NCBI GenBank assembly: GCA_026002975.1
Contig: BPGJ01000006.1
Location: 62,001 to 126,000, forward strand
Origin: Acidimicrobiia bacterium
GTDB lineage: Bacteria; Actinomycetota; Acidimicrobiia; Spongiisociales; ZC4RG35
DNA length: 64,000 nucleotides
Reading direction: 5' to 3'
Shown one piece after another: positions 35,452 through 43,978 of the stretch. Numbering within the stretch: the stretch's first letter is position 1; each line of letters opens with the position of its first letter. Below the pieces are notes generated by a model. It saw nothing but the letters and a program-made list of their open reading frames with translations, was not told the DNA's origin and searched no databases. Both the position numbers and the translations under genes were made by a program.

Positions 35452-35985
35452 GTGGACAAAGCCGACTTGCGGAGGATGGCACGGCGCCTGCCGCCGCCGA
35501 CCGAGGAGGAGTCGGGCTTGGTGCGGGCACACCTGGCGGAATGGCTTCGGTCGCTGGGACCCGCCCTGGTGGTGGCGTTCCATCCGTTGCCCGACGAAGT
35601 GGACCTGCGACCTCTCCTTGGCGCAGTCGACGGGATCAGGTGGGCACTCACCCGGACCGAGCCCACCGGGTTGACGGTCCATCCCGCCGAGGCTCCGTTG
35701 GAGCGGCACCGGTTCGGGTTCATGCAGCCGGTGAAGGATGCACCCCGTCTGTCACCCGATCAGGTGGACGTCGTATTGGTGCCCGGGCTGTTGTTCGACC
35801 GTCGGGGAGGCAGGCTGGGTCGAGGGGCAGGGTTCTTCGACCGCTTCCTTCAGACGGTGAGGGCCATCAAGGTCGGGGTGGCGGTGGAACGACGGCTGGT
35901 CGACCGGTTGCCCACCGGCCCCGAGGACGTGCCGATGGACCTGATCGTCACCGAGGCCGGGATCTATCGCATCCCGCCTGGCTAG
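35452..35985 (+). CDS. 5-formyltetrahydrofolate cyclo-ligase
   Basis: A 177-residue enzyme converting 5-formyl-THF to 5,10-methenyl-THF. N-terminal MDKADLRRMARRLP carries the conserved basic helix. The family's C-terminal signature is present as VLVPGLLFDRRGGRLGRGAGFFDRFL (quoted in parts: VLVPGLLFDRRGGRLG, RGAGFFDRFL). The start is GTG 35452, giving the usual short N-terminus. Its TAG stop shares a CTAG palindrome with the stop of the convergent PPOX gene. Confidence 0.88.
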   Translation: MDKADLRRMARRLPPPTEEESGLVRAHLAEWLRSLGPALVVAFHPLPDEVDLRPLLGAVDGIRWALTRTEPTGLTVHPAEAPLERHRFGFMQPVKDAPRLSPDQVDVVLVPGLLFDRRGGRLGRGAGFFDRFLQTVRAIKVGVAVERRLVDRLPTGPEDVPMDLIVTEAGIYRIPPG

Positions 35986-36389
35986 GAGGCAGCCCACCCG
36001 ACCACCCGGTCGATTTCGACGACGATGTAGGGCCCGTCAGGCGGACGCTCCGCGTACTGCGGGTATTTCCCGCTCAGAGCTTCGAGCCAGCGGGCGGCGT
36101 GATCCCTGAAGATCGTGGCCCGCCCGTCCACCCTCACCCACCACAGGCGGGACCAGTCTTCGTCCCGTTCGTCCGCCAGCAGCGACGTGCGGGGGTCGTG
36201 TTCCAAGTTGGCGATCCTCTGCAGAGGTCTGCCCGATTTGGGTTTCCAGTCGATGGCGGTCACCACGTGGGAGTCGTCGACCAGGGCGAAGGTGATCGGC
36301 ACGAGGTGGGGTGACCCGTCCGGCCGCAAGGTCGCCATGACGGCGAACCGTGCCTCGCCAAACCTATGGAGTGCTTCGCCGGGGTTCAT
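35982..36389 (-). CDS. PPOX-class, probably F420-dependent oxidoreductase
   Basis: A 135-residue split-barrel flavin-fold protein related to the actinobacterial Rv0121/TIGR03668 group. FGEARFAVMATLRPDGSPHLVP is the N-terminal strand pair (ARFAVMATLRPDG), and IDWKPKSGRPLQRIANLEHDP carries the conserved basic KSG/RLxN region. F420 use is inferred from family and from cofG/cofH in the window. ATG 36389 overlaps the SGNH hydrolase stop by 4 bp. Confidence 0.8.
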   Translation of the reverse strand: MNPGEALHRFGEARFAVMATLRPDGSPHLVPITFALVDDSHVVTAIDWKPKSGRPLQRIANLEHDPRTSLLADERDEDWSRLWWVRVDGRATIFRDHAARWLEALSGKYPQYAERPPDGPYIVVEIDRVVGWAAS

Positions 36390-37123
36390 CCCAGCAGCGG
36401 AGCGACCGTGACGAAGGCGGCGTCCGCCCACACACCGTGGCCCTTCGCCGAAGGATGGAACCTGTCGGGGGAGAACACCTCGGGATCGGTTCGGAACGCA
36501 TGAGTGGTCAGACCCCACATGTCGATCTTGACCGCCCCATGGGCTCGAGCGACCCGTTCGGCGACTTCGTCTACGGCCTTTCCCCGAGCCCGCATGATGA
36601 GGTCGAGCGGAGGCAGGAAGCGGGGAATGGTGCCCAGGTCGCCCACGCCGCACACCACCACGTGACGGCTCGCGGGCAAGAGCCGGGTGAGGATCGTGTC
36701 GAGGTTCTCCTCGACCCTGGTCAGCGGTGTCCCTCGGAGAGCGTCGTTGGCCCCCGCCGACACGAACGTGATGTCGCCGGCCGCTTCGATCGCCGCGTCG
36801 AGCTGGTCCCTGATCACGTCTTCCAGCTTGGCTCCCGAGACCGCGAACGATCGAACCTCGACCCGATAGCCGTCGAGCCTGCGAGCCAACTGCCGGATCC
36901 AGATCTCGTCGGGATGGTCGACTCCGGGCCCGGTCGTGGTCGAATCACCCACCACCACCAGACGCAAGGGCACCCCGTCGGGTTGGCCCTCGACGCCCGA
37001 GGCGTCATGGTCGGGGAACCTGGGGGTGGGTTGGAGAACCGCCCACAGGGTCTCGGCGGTGAGCAACACCACCCCGCCCAAGGCACCCCGGGCCACGACT
37101 CTGGTGAGTTCCCTGGCGGTCAT
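36386..37123 (-). CDS. SGNH/GDSL hydrolase family protein
   Basis: A 245-residue SGNH hydrolase. A hydrophobic N-terminal segment (residues 10-30) may be a signal anchor. The four blocks are visible: GDSTT near 60, the Gly block SFAVSGAKLEDV, GANDAL near 124, and DRFHPSAKGH near 222 with Asp and His. It is an esterase or lipase by family; substrate unknown. It lies in a minus-strand run with a hypothetical gene upstream and the PPOX gene downstream. Confidence 0.82.
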   Translation of the reverse strand: MTARELTRVVARGALGGVVLLTAETLWAVLQPTPRFPDHDASGVEGQPDGVPLRLVVVGDSTTTGPGVDHPDEIWIRQLARRLDGYRVEVRSFAVSGAKLEDVIRDQLDAAIEAAGDITFVSAGANDALRGTPLTRVEENLDTILTRLLPASRHVVVCGVGDLGTIPRFLPPLDLIMRARGKAVDEVAERVARAHGAVKIDMWGLTTHAFRTDPEVFSPDRFHPSAKGHGVWADAAFVTVAPLLG

Positions 37124-37165
37124 CGTCGATTCGATCGAACGCCCCGAGGCGGCCGACGATTCCCG

Positions 37166-37492
37166 TCAGGTTCTCTCGGCCTGCCTCTCCGCCTTGGCCG
37201 CCCTGACCCTCTCGGCCAACCCGAAACGCGACTTCGGTCTCAGATCCACCACCGTGTTGAGCGAAGACGCGAACCCCGCCGGGTCGTCGGGAACGAAAGT
37301 GTGGGGAACCCCGTCGAGCTCGAGCATGAACCGGAACACCGTCACCCTCTCGCATTTGACGTCCTCGACCCGCCACGAGCCGATTCTCCGGTTCTCCGCC
37401 CAGATGCGTACGTGCGTGTCGTCGATCCCCACCGTCACGTAGTCGGCCTCGCCCTCGGCGTGCGACTGGAGCCTGCCCCTGAAACTGTTCAT
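37166..37492 (-). CDS. Conserved hypothetical protein, possibly PH-like
   Basis: A 108-residue soluble protein I do not recognise with certainty. It has a strongly beta-rich first 75 residues (DDTHVRIWAENRRIGSW, VTVFRFMLELDGVPHTFVPD) and a basic helical C-terminus. The pattern resembles small actinobacterial PH-domain-like proteins. A GAGGAGG ribosome binding site precedes ATG 37492. It is divergent from icmF and upstream of the SGNH gene. Confidence 0.55.
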   Translation of the reverse strand: MNSFRGRLQSHAEGEADYVTVGIDDTHVRIWAENRRIGSWRVEDVKCERVTVFRFMLELDGVPHTFVPDDPAGFASSLNTVVDLRPKSRFGLAERVRAAKAERQAERT

Positions 37493-37554
37493 GTCTTCCG
37501 ACCTCCTCGCCTCGTCAGTTTGGCAGTTCTCCGGTGGGTTGCAAGGGCCTCGGA

Positions 37555-37560
37555 TAACAT
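37555..37560 (+). promoter_or_regulatory. Putative leaderless -10 element of icmF
   Basis: TAACAT ends 6 nt before the GTG start of icmF at 37567; no ribosome binding site is present. Confidence 0.48.
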
Positions 37561-37566
37561 GGGGCC

Positions 37567-40500
37567 GTGCCCTACCAACCCATCAACCGGATACGGTTCG
37601 TTACCGCCACCTCGCTGTTCGACGGTCACGACGCCTCGATCAACATCTTCAGGAGGATCCTGCAAGCTTCGGGCGCCGAGGTGATCCACCTCGGTCACGA
37701 CCGCTCGGTTCGTGAGATCGTCGAGGCGGCGGTGGAAGAGGACGTCCAGGCGGTGGCGGTCACCTCCTACCAGGGCGGGCACATGGAGTTCTTCCGGTAC
37801 CTCCGGGACATGCTCGCCGAACGCGACTGCGGCCACGTACGGATCTTCGGTGGTGGAGGAGGAACCATCCTCCCTTCCGAGGCGGAGCAGCTCATGTCGG
37901 AGGGGATCACCAGGATCTACACCCCCGACGACGGCCGGGCGATGGGGCTGCAGGGGATGGTCGACGACATGCTGGCCCGCTCGGATTTCCCGCTGGGAGA
38001 ACTCGACGACACGGCCGGGCTGGTCGATTCGCTCCACCCGGGCGACCATCGGCTGGTGGCCCGGCTCATCTCGGCGGCCGAGAACCACGCCGACAAGTAC
38101 GCCGAGTTGTTCGACCAGATCTCGACGCGGGCACGCAGCCGGCGGGTTCCCGTAGTGGGCGTCACCGGCACCGGCGGGGCCGGTAAGTCGTCTCTGGTCG
38201 ATGAGCTGCTGAGGCGCTTCGTATTGGACTTCGAAGACGCCAACGTGGCGGTCCTTTCCGTCGACCCCACCCGCCGGCGCACCGGAGGTGCGCTGCTGGG
38301 AGACCGGATCAGGATGAACACGGTGCCCCATCCCCGGGTCTACATGCGGTCGATGGCGACCCGACGAGCCAACGTGGCGCTCTCTCCGGCGGTCGTCTCG
38401 GCGATCGAGGTGTTGAAGGCGGCGGGTTTCGACCTGATCGTGTTGGAGTCGGCCGGGATCGGCCAGGGCGACACCGAGATAGTCGATGTGTCCGACGTGT
38501 CGGTGTACGTGATGACCCCGGAATACGGCGCCGCATCCCAACTGGAGAAGATCGACATGCTCGACTTCGCCGACCTGGTGGTCATCAACAAGGCCGACAA
38601 GGCTGGGGCCGAAGACGCCCTCCGTGAAGTGCGGAAACAGGTGCGGCGGAACCGGATGCTGTTCGACGTGGAGGACGACCAGCTCCCGGTGGTCACCACC
38701 GTGGCATCCGACTTCAACGACCCGGGCACCAATCGGGCCTACCGGAGGCTGATGAAGGCGGTCTCCGACGCGACGGGGGTCGAGTTCGTCCCCGACCTGG
38801 AACTCAACCTGGTCGACGTCCCCAAACACCACATCGTCCCGCCCCAGCGTCAGCGCTACCTGGCGGAGATCGTCGAGACCATCCGCTCATACGACTCGTG
38901 GGTCGACCAGCAGGTGGAAGCCGCCGAACGTTGGTACCGCCTCCAAGGGGCGCTGGAGGAGCTGGAAGCCTCGGAGGGCCCTCCGGAGGTGGTGGGAGAA
39001 CTACGGGCCCGGGTGGCCGAAGCGGCGGCTGCCCTCGACCCGGAGGCGCGGCGCGAACTGGAGCGGTGGGAGGGCATGGTCGCCGAATACTCGGGGGAGG
39101 AGTTCGTCTATCACGTACGGGGCGGGGAGGTGAGGGTTCCGCTCTGGCACGAAACCCTCTCCCACACCCGGATACCCAAGGTGGCCCTCCCCAGGTTCTC
39201 GGGGTGGGGTGACCGTCTCCGGTGGCTGCTGCAGGAGAACCTGCCGGGCCGTTTCCCCTACACGGCCGGCATCTACCCGCTGCGGCGCACCACCGAGGAC
39301 CCCACCCGGATGTTCGCCGGGGAGGGACCGCCGGAGCGGACCAACCGCAGGTTCCACTACCTGGCGGAAGGGATGGGCTTCGCCCGGCTCTCCACGGCCT
39401 TCGACTCGGTGACCCTGTACGGGCAGGATCCCGACCAACGACCCGACATCTACGGGAAGGTGGGCAACTCGGGCGTCTCGGTGGCCACGGTGGACGACGC
39501 CAAGAAGCTCTACTCCGGGTTCGACCTGTGCGACCCCAAGACGTCGGTGTCGATGACGATCAACGGGCCGGCCCCCATGGTGTTGGCCTTCTTCCTCAAC
39601 GCGGCGATCGACCAGCAGTGCGAGAAGTACATCCGGGCCAACGGCCTCGGTGACCAGGTGGAGGCGAAGATCGCCGAGATCTACCGGGACCGGCCCCGGC
39701 CCCGGTACCACGGTGAGCTCCCCTCAGGACACAACGGACTCGGCTTGATTCTCCTCGGTGTGTCCGGCGACGAGGTGCTCCCACCCGACGTGTACGACAA
39801 CATCAAACGGCACACCCTGTCGGTGGTGCGGGGCACCGTCCAGGCCGACATCCTCAAGGAGGACCAGGCCCAGAACACCTGCATCTTCGGAGTGGAGTTC
39901 GCCGTGCGCATGATGGGGGACGTCCAGCAGTACTTCGTCGACTGGGACGTCCGGAACTTCTATTCGGTGTCGATCTCCGGCTATCACATGGCGGAGGCGG
40001 GAGCGAACCCGATCACACAGCTCGCTTTCACCCTGGCCAACGGGTTCACCTACGTCGAGTACTACCTGTCCCGGGGGATGCACATCGACCAGTTCTGCCC
40101 CAACCTGTCGTTCTTCTTCTCCAACGGAATGGACGCCGAATATTCGGTGATCGGGCGGGTGGCTCGCCGGATATGGGCGAAGGCCATCAAACACAAATAC
40201 GGGGGCAACCCCAGATCGCAGATGCTCAAGTACCACATCCAGACCTCGGGTCGCTCCCTGCACGCCCAGGAGATCTCCTTCAACGACATCCGGACCACCT
40301 TGCAGGCCCTCTACGCCTACTACGACAACTGCAACAGCCTCCACACCAACGCCTACGACGAGGCCATCACCACACCCACGGAGGAGTCGGTGCGTAGAGC
40401 CGTGGCGATCCAGCTCATCATCTCCAAGGAGCTGGGGCTGGCCAAGAACGAGAACCCGCTCCAGGGTTCGTTCATCGTGGAGGAGCTGACCGACCTGGTG

Positions 40501-40929
40501 GAGGAAGCGGTGCTGGCCGAGTTCGAGCGGATCTCCGCCAGGGGCGGGGTGTTGGGAGCCATGGAGCGGCAATATCAACGGGCCAAGATCCAGGAGGAGT
40601 CCCTCTACTACGAGAAGATGAAGGAGTCGGGTGAGCTCCCGGTGATCGGCGTGAACACCTTCCTCGGGAAGGACGGGTCGCCGTTCGTCATTCCCGACGA
40701 GGTCGTTCGTTCCACCGACGAGGAGAAGGACCGCCAGATCGCCAACCTACGGGCGTTCCAGGAACGCAACCGAGATCGGGCTCCGGCCGCACTGGACGAG
40801 CTGAAGAAGGCCGCCGCCACCAACGGGAACACGTTCGAGGTTCTGATGGAGGCGGCCAAGGTGTGCTCCCTCGGTCAGATGACCCGAGCCCTGTACGAGG
40901 TCGGAGGAAAGTACCGGCGGAACATGTAG
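37567..40929 (+). CDS. icmF: Fused isobutyryl-CoA mutase IcmF
   Basis: A 1120-residue B12-dependent acyl-CoA mutase with a built-in chaperone. Residues about 10-135 are the cobalamin-binding domain (DGHDAS, H21 as lower ligand). Residues about 190-420 are the MeaB-like G domain with P-loop [12 protein letters not shown] (198-209) and NKAD. From about 560 the mutase TIM barrel follows ([22 protein letters not shown], quoted as [11 protein letters not shown]). IcmF interconverts isobutyryl- and n-butyryl-CoA or related acyl-CoAs. The exact substrate is not resolvable by eye. Its stop is 1 bp from the stop of the convergent MBL gene. Confidence 0.94.
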   Translation: MPYQPINRIRFVTATSLFDGHDASINIFRRILQASGAEVIHLGHDRSVREIVEAAVEEDVQAVAVTSYQGGHMEFFRYLRDMLAERDCGHVRIFGGGGGTILPSEAEQLMSEGITRIYTPDDGRAMGLQGMVDDMLARSDFPLGELDDTAGLVDSLHPGDHRLVARLISAAENHADKYAELFDQISTRARSRRVPVVGVTGTGGAGKSSLVDELLRRFVLDFEDANVAVLSVDPTRRRTGGALLGDRIRMNTVPHPRVYMRSMATRRANVALSPAVVSAIEVLKAAGFDLIVLESAGIGQGDTEIVDVSDVSVYVMTPEYGAASQLEKIDMLDFADLVVINKADKAGAEDALREVRKQVRRNRMLFDVEDDQLPVVTTVASDFNDPGTNRAYRRLMKAVSDATGVEFVPDLELNLVDVPKHHIVPPQRQRYLAEIVETIRSYDSWVDQQVEAAERWYRLQGALEELEASEGPPEVVGELRARVAEAAAALDPEARRELERWEGMVAEYSGEEFVYHVRGGEVRVPLWHETLSHTRIPKVALPRFSGWGDRLRWLLQENLPGRFPYTAGIYPLRRTTEDPTRMFAGEGPPERTNRRFHYLAEGMGFARLSTAFDSVTLYGQDPDQRPDIYGKVGNSGVSVATVDDAKKLYSGFDLCDPKTSVSMTINGPAPMVLAFFLNAAIDQQCEKYIRANGLGDQVEAKIAEIYRDRPRPRYHGELPSGHNGLGLILLGVSGDEVLPPDVYDNIKRHTLSVVRGTVQADILKEDQAQNTCIFGVEFAVRMMGDVQQYFVDWDVRNFYSVSISGYHMAEAGANPITQLAFTLANGFTYVEYYLSRGMHIDQFCPNLSFFFSNGMDAEYSVIGRVARRIWAKAIKHKYGGNPRSQMLKYHIQTSGRSLHAQEISFNDIRTTLQALYAYYDNCNSLHTNAYDEAITTPTEESVRRAVAIQLIISKELGLAKNENPLQGSFIVEELTDLVEEAVLAEFERISARGGVLGAMERQYQRAKIQEESLYYEKMKESGELPVIGVNTFLGKDGSPFVIPDEVVRSTDEEKDRQIANLRAFQERNRDRAPAALDELKKAAATNGNTFEVLMEAAKVCSLGQMTRALYEVGGKYRRNM

Positions 40930-40930
40930 A

Positions 40931-41917
40931 TCAGGTCGCCAGACGGTAGAAGACCACCCCGTCCTCCTCGAACGACGTCACTCGCCCCACACCGCGCAGA
41001 TGTTCGAGATGGGCCACGGTCTCTCCGAGGGCCAGCCGCTGCTCGGGCGGCGTCAGGTGAGGTCGATAGACCTCCTCCATGACCCGCCACGCGGTGGCAG
41101 GTCCCCGGGCCAGCACCTCCTCCATACCCGCCAGCCGCCGACGATGATGGAGGAGGATCTGGACGGCCCGCTTCGAGCCCCGCTCGACCACCGTGCCGTG
41201 AGCCGGGTAGATGAGTCCCACCCGCAGGTCGACCAGCCGCTGGAGCGAAGCCATGTACTCCCCCAGGGGATCGTCGAGGGCTTCGTCGTACGTCACCACC
41301 GGGGTGATGCGGGGGAGTACGTGATCGCCGGCGAACAGGATCCCGGTGAGAGAATCTCGGAGACAGATGTGGGCCGCTTCGTGCCCCGGGGTGTGCAGCA
41401 CCTCCAAGGCACGACCGCCACCCAGCGGAATCCGGTCGCCGTCCTCGACCAGGCCGTCGGGTGGCCGGAGGGGAGGCATCCAGTCCGGACGAGGACCCAG
41501 GTCTGCCACCGCGTCGACCAGGTCGTGGGGCACCCCATGCCGGCGGGCCAGCAGACGGGTCCGTTCGACCAGCCCCGGCGTGTCGTTGTAGCGCTCGTAC
41601 AGGGTGGCCGCCCGACGATGCATCACCAGCCTGCAGCCGGTCTCCTCGACCAGTCGGGGAGCCATCCCGACGTGGTCGGGATGGAGGTGGGTCACCACCA
41701 GCACCGTCACCTCCCCCAGGGTTCTTCCTAGATCGGCCAAGCCCTTCTCCAAGGTGGACCGCCCCGGTTCCCAGGCGACCCCGCAATCGAGCAGCAGTAG
41801 CCCCTCGTCGGTGTCGAGGACGTATGCGTTGACCGAGGGAGGGGAAGGAAACGGCAGCGGCAAGGTGATCTTGCCGACACCGTGACCCAGTCGGACCCCG
41901 GCCTGTTCAGAGGTCAC
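40931..41917 (-). CDS. Metallo-beta-lactamase fold hydrolase
   Basis: A 328-residue MBL-fold protein. The metal site THLHPDHVG is near 78, followed by HTPGHEAAH near 186, AGDHVLPRI near 207 and YPAHGT near 245. The C-terminal ~70 residues form a helical/winged segment seen in LACTB2/RNase-like hydrolases. Substrate unknown; thioester or RNA are possibilities. It overlaps the dodecin stop by 4 bp in a minus-strand operon. Confidence 0.85.
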   Translation of the reverse strand: MTSEQAGVRLGHGVGKITLPLPFPSPPSVNAYVLDTDEGLLLLDCGVAWEPGRSTLEKGLADLGRTLGEVTVLVVTHLHPDHVGMAPRLVEETGCRLVMHRRAATLYERYNDTPGLVERTRLLARRHGVPHDLVDAVADLGPRPDWMPPLRPPDGLVEDGDRIPLGGGRALEVLHTPGHEAAHICLRDSLTGILFAGDHVLPRITPVVTYDEALDDPLGEYMASLQRLVDLRVGLIYPAHGTVVERGSKRAVQILLHHRRRLAGMEEVLARGPATAWRVMEEVYRPHLTPPEQRLALGETVAHLEHLRGVGRVTSFEEDGVVFYRLAT

Positions 41918-42135
41918 CCGTGGACCGACTCCTTGACCACGAACGTCACGTCGACCGTGACGGTGAACTCGGTGGGCACTCCGGCCTCGTCCACCTTGCC
42001 GCCCACCCGCACGACCTCGAAGTGGGTGATCTCGTCGATGGTGATGGCGGCCCTGGCCAGGACGGTGCGGATGGCGTCCTCGATCGAATCGGAGGACGAT
42101 CCCCCCAGTCGGACGGTCTTGGTTATCTGTGCCAT
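41914..42135 (-). CDS. Dodecin family protein
   Basis: A 73-residue dodecin, a small dodecameric flavin- or CoA-storing protein. It reads MAQITKTVRLGGSSSDSIED (first 20), then a helix AIRTVLARAA and the strand FTVTVDVTFVVKE. The usual length is 65-75. It sits 2 bp downstream of a flavin amine oxidase gene, which makes a flavin-buffering role plausible. Confidence 0.85.
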   Translation of the reverse strand: MAQITKTVRLGGSSSDSIEDAIRTVLARAAITIDEITHFEVVRVGGKVDEAGVPTEFTVTVDVTFVVKESVHG

Positions 42136-42137
42136 GG

Positions 42138-43391
42138 TCAGGACGATATCTCGGCGAGGAGTCGGCCGGCGGCCCGGCGGCCCGACACGTAGGCGCCGTG
42201 CACCGTCCCGTGGTATTCGACGACCGTGTGCTCCCCGGCGAGGACCAGCCGGGGAGAGACCGGGGTTCCCAGGATCTCCATCTCCTCGGGGGTGGATCCC
42301 ACCGGCAGATAGCTGTAGGAGCCGCCGGCGTAGGGATCGTCGAGCCACTCGGTCGCCACGGCCGCCACCGGTTCGGGTGCTCGACCGAAGGCCTCTCCGA
42401 GGGCGTCGAGCGCTCGCCCGATCCGGTCGGACAGGGATGCGGTGACCAGATCGGCCGTCACCACGTTGAAGAACCCGCACAGGGTCGGTCGTCCGGCCTG
42501 GGCCGTGGTGTCCACCCATACCGGAAACGGTGATCCACCCAGCAGGAAACGGCGCGCGTGGTGGGGCCAGAACCTGTCTGCGAACACCAGGACCACCTTC
42601 TCGACCGTACCCATGGCGATCCTGGTGAGAGCCTCGGCGTGGCGGGCGGGGAGTGGCGGGTCGAACTCGATCCGATCCAACACCGGCAGGGGAACCGCTA
42701 CCACCACCCGGTCGGCACGATGGGTGGCCGCCGAGGTGGCCACCATCACCTCACGGTCGGTCTCCTCGACCGAGAGCACCTCCTCGGACATCGAAATCTC
42801 GATCCCGGATGCGAGGCCCTCCACCAGTAGCCGGTAACCCCCGGGTAGGTAGGCGTTGCCTCCCTCGCCGGTCCGGTAGGCCGCCGAACCCGTCAGGGAA
42901 ACCCGGTCCGGAGGCCCTCCCACGAACAGGGGAGCGTGCACCTGCGACAAGGCGAAGTCGACGACCGCGGCGACCTCCCCCTCGAGCGCCCGGTCTTCCA
43001 GGTACCAGCCCACGCCGGTCGAGAAGCGGTCGTCGGATACGTGGGCGAGAGCCTGCTCCGCGGACCAGTCGCAGGGGTTCGCCCAGCTGGCCAGGGCGGC
43101 GTCGGCCCAGCCTCCCCGCCACCAGACGGCGGTGCCCATACCCCAGGAGCCGTCCGACCGGAGGGGGAGGCCGACGTGGGAGATGTGGTCGGTCAGCGGG
43201 TTCCCATGTGGGCCGTGGATCCATTGGGCGCCGAGCTCGACCGTCGCATCCGCCAGCCGGCTGGTCCACACCCGACCCCCCACACGGTCCCGAGCTTCGA
43301 GAACGAGTACGTCCATGCCGGCTTCGGACAGAAGGCGGGCGGCGGTGAGCCCGGCGACTCCGGCGCCGACCACGATCACCCTCTCGGCCAC
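42138..43391 (-). CDS. Flavin-containing amine oxidoreductase
   Basis: A 417-residue FAD enzyme of the monoamine/polyamine oxidase family. The dinucleotide-binding motif VVGAGVAGLTAARLLSE is near residue 7, LEARDRVGGRVWT near 32, and the FAD C-terminal motif LAGEHTVVEYHGTVHGAYVSG (quoted as LAGEHTV and GTVHGAYVSG) near 375. Start GTG 43391 has a GAGGAGG site. It overlaps DUF402 by 16 bp. Amine substrate unknown. Confidence 0.87.
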   Translation of the reverse strand: MAERVIVVGAGVAGLTAARLLSEAGMDVLVLEARDRVGGRVWTSRLADATVELGAQWIHGPHGNPLTDHISHVGLPLRSDGSWGMGTAVWWRGGWADAALASWANPCDWSAEQALAHVSDDRFSTGVGWYLEDRALEGEVAAVVDFALSQVHAPLFVGGPPDRVSLTGSAAYRTGEGGNAYLPGGYRLLVEGLASGIEISMSEEVLSVEETDREVMVATSAATHRADRVVVAVPLPVLDRIEFDPPLPARHAEALTRIAMGTVEKVVLVFADRFWPHHARRFLLGGSPFPVWVDTTAQAGRPTLCGFFNVVTADLVTASLSDRIGRALDALGEAFGRAPEPVAAVATEWLDDPYAGGSYSYLPVGSTPEEMEILGTPVSPRLVLAGEHTVVEYHGTVHGAYVSGRRAAGRLLAEISS

Positions 43392-43912
43392 CGATCCTCC
43401 TCGGCGCGGGAGTTCGAGTGCTCGAGCCGAACCAGCCACCGCTCGGCGGTGTCGAAGAACGGTTCGGCTCGGTTGGCGAGGGCGTCGACGACCCAGGCGC
43501 ACTCCTCCAACGCCCTGGCGGCCATCTCCTCCGGGTAGCCGAGCATCGACCGGTGCTCTTCGAACTCGTCCTCGTCTTGGATCTCGATGGTTCCGTCTTG
43601 GTATCTGACCACGTCGAGATCGAGATCTATCAGCTCGTAACGGTCGGAGCGGCGCCATCGCGGGGGAGTCGCGATGTCGACGAAATGCGAGTACGTGGTG
43701 CGGGGACCGTTGTAGTGGAGGTGCCACCACCCGTCCCAAGGTGCGCAGAAGACTGCCGGAGTCCCGGTGGGGGAGCGGGGGCTTTCCGCCTTCCATCTCC
43801 GAGACCCGGTCGGGACCCCGATCCAGCGGCCGAATCCGTCTTCGCCCAGGAGGATGCCTTCGAACCCCCAGTGGGTGGTTCCCGGATACTTCAGAAACTG
43901 GACGACCACCAC
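43376..43912 (-). CDS. DUF402 domain protein
   Basis: A 178-residue DUF402 protein, a beta-barrel family that includes nucleoside di/triphosphate phosphatases and, fused, RNA-cleaving FAU-1. Matching segments are KYPGTTHWGFEGILLGEDGFG (as KYPGTTHWGFEG), DGWWHLHYNGP, YSHFVDIATPPRW and DLDLDVVRYQDG with clustered acidic residues for metal binding. GTG start. First gene of the DUF402 - amine oxidase - dodecin - MBL operon, divergent from dnaE2. Confidence 0.8.
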   Translation of the reverse strand: MVVVQFLKYPGTTHWGFEGILLGEDGFGRWIGVPTGSRRWKAESPRSPTGTPAVFCAPWDGWWHLHYNGPRTTYSHFVDIATPPRWRRSDRYELIDLDLDVVRYQDGTIEIQDEDEFEEHRSMLGYPEEMAARALEECAWVVDALANRAEPFFDTAERWLVRLEHSNSRAEEDRWPRG

Positions 43913-43919
43913 CGCCGGG

Positions 43920-43925
43920 AGGCTA
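43920..43925 (-). promoter_or_regulatory. Putative leaderless -10 element of the DUF402 operon
   Basis: On the minus strand TAGCCT ends exactly 7 nt before the GTG start at 43912. Confidence 0.45.
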
Positions 43926-43953
43926 CAGCGTGCTCAGCGCCACCGCTCGGGAA

Positions 43954-43975
43954 CCGAACACATGTTCGATAAGAT
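43954..43975 (+). promoter_or_regulatory. LexA box and -10 element of dnaE2
   Basis: CCGAACACATGTTCGA (43954-43969) matches the actinobacterial LexA box with one mismatch in the outermost position and is followed directly by TAAGAT (43970-43975). The box/-10 geometry is the same as at imuA'. No clear -35 is seen. Confidence 0.82.
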
Positions 43976-43978
43976 GGA

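Noticed and set aside
37567..40929. IcmF as a methylmalonyl-CoA mutase large subunit
   Set aside because: The B12 domain is N-terminal and a MeaB-like G domain lies in the middle, which is the IcmF architecture and not that of methylmalonyl-CoA mutase.
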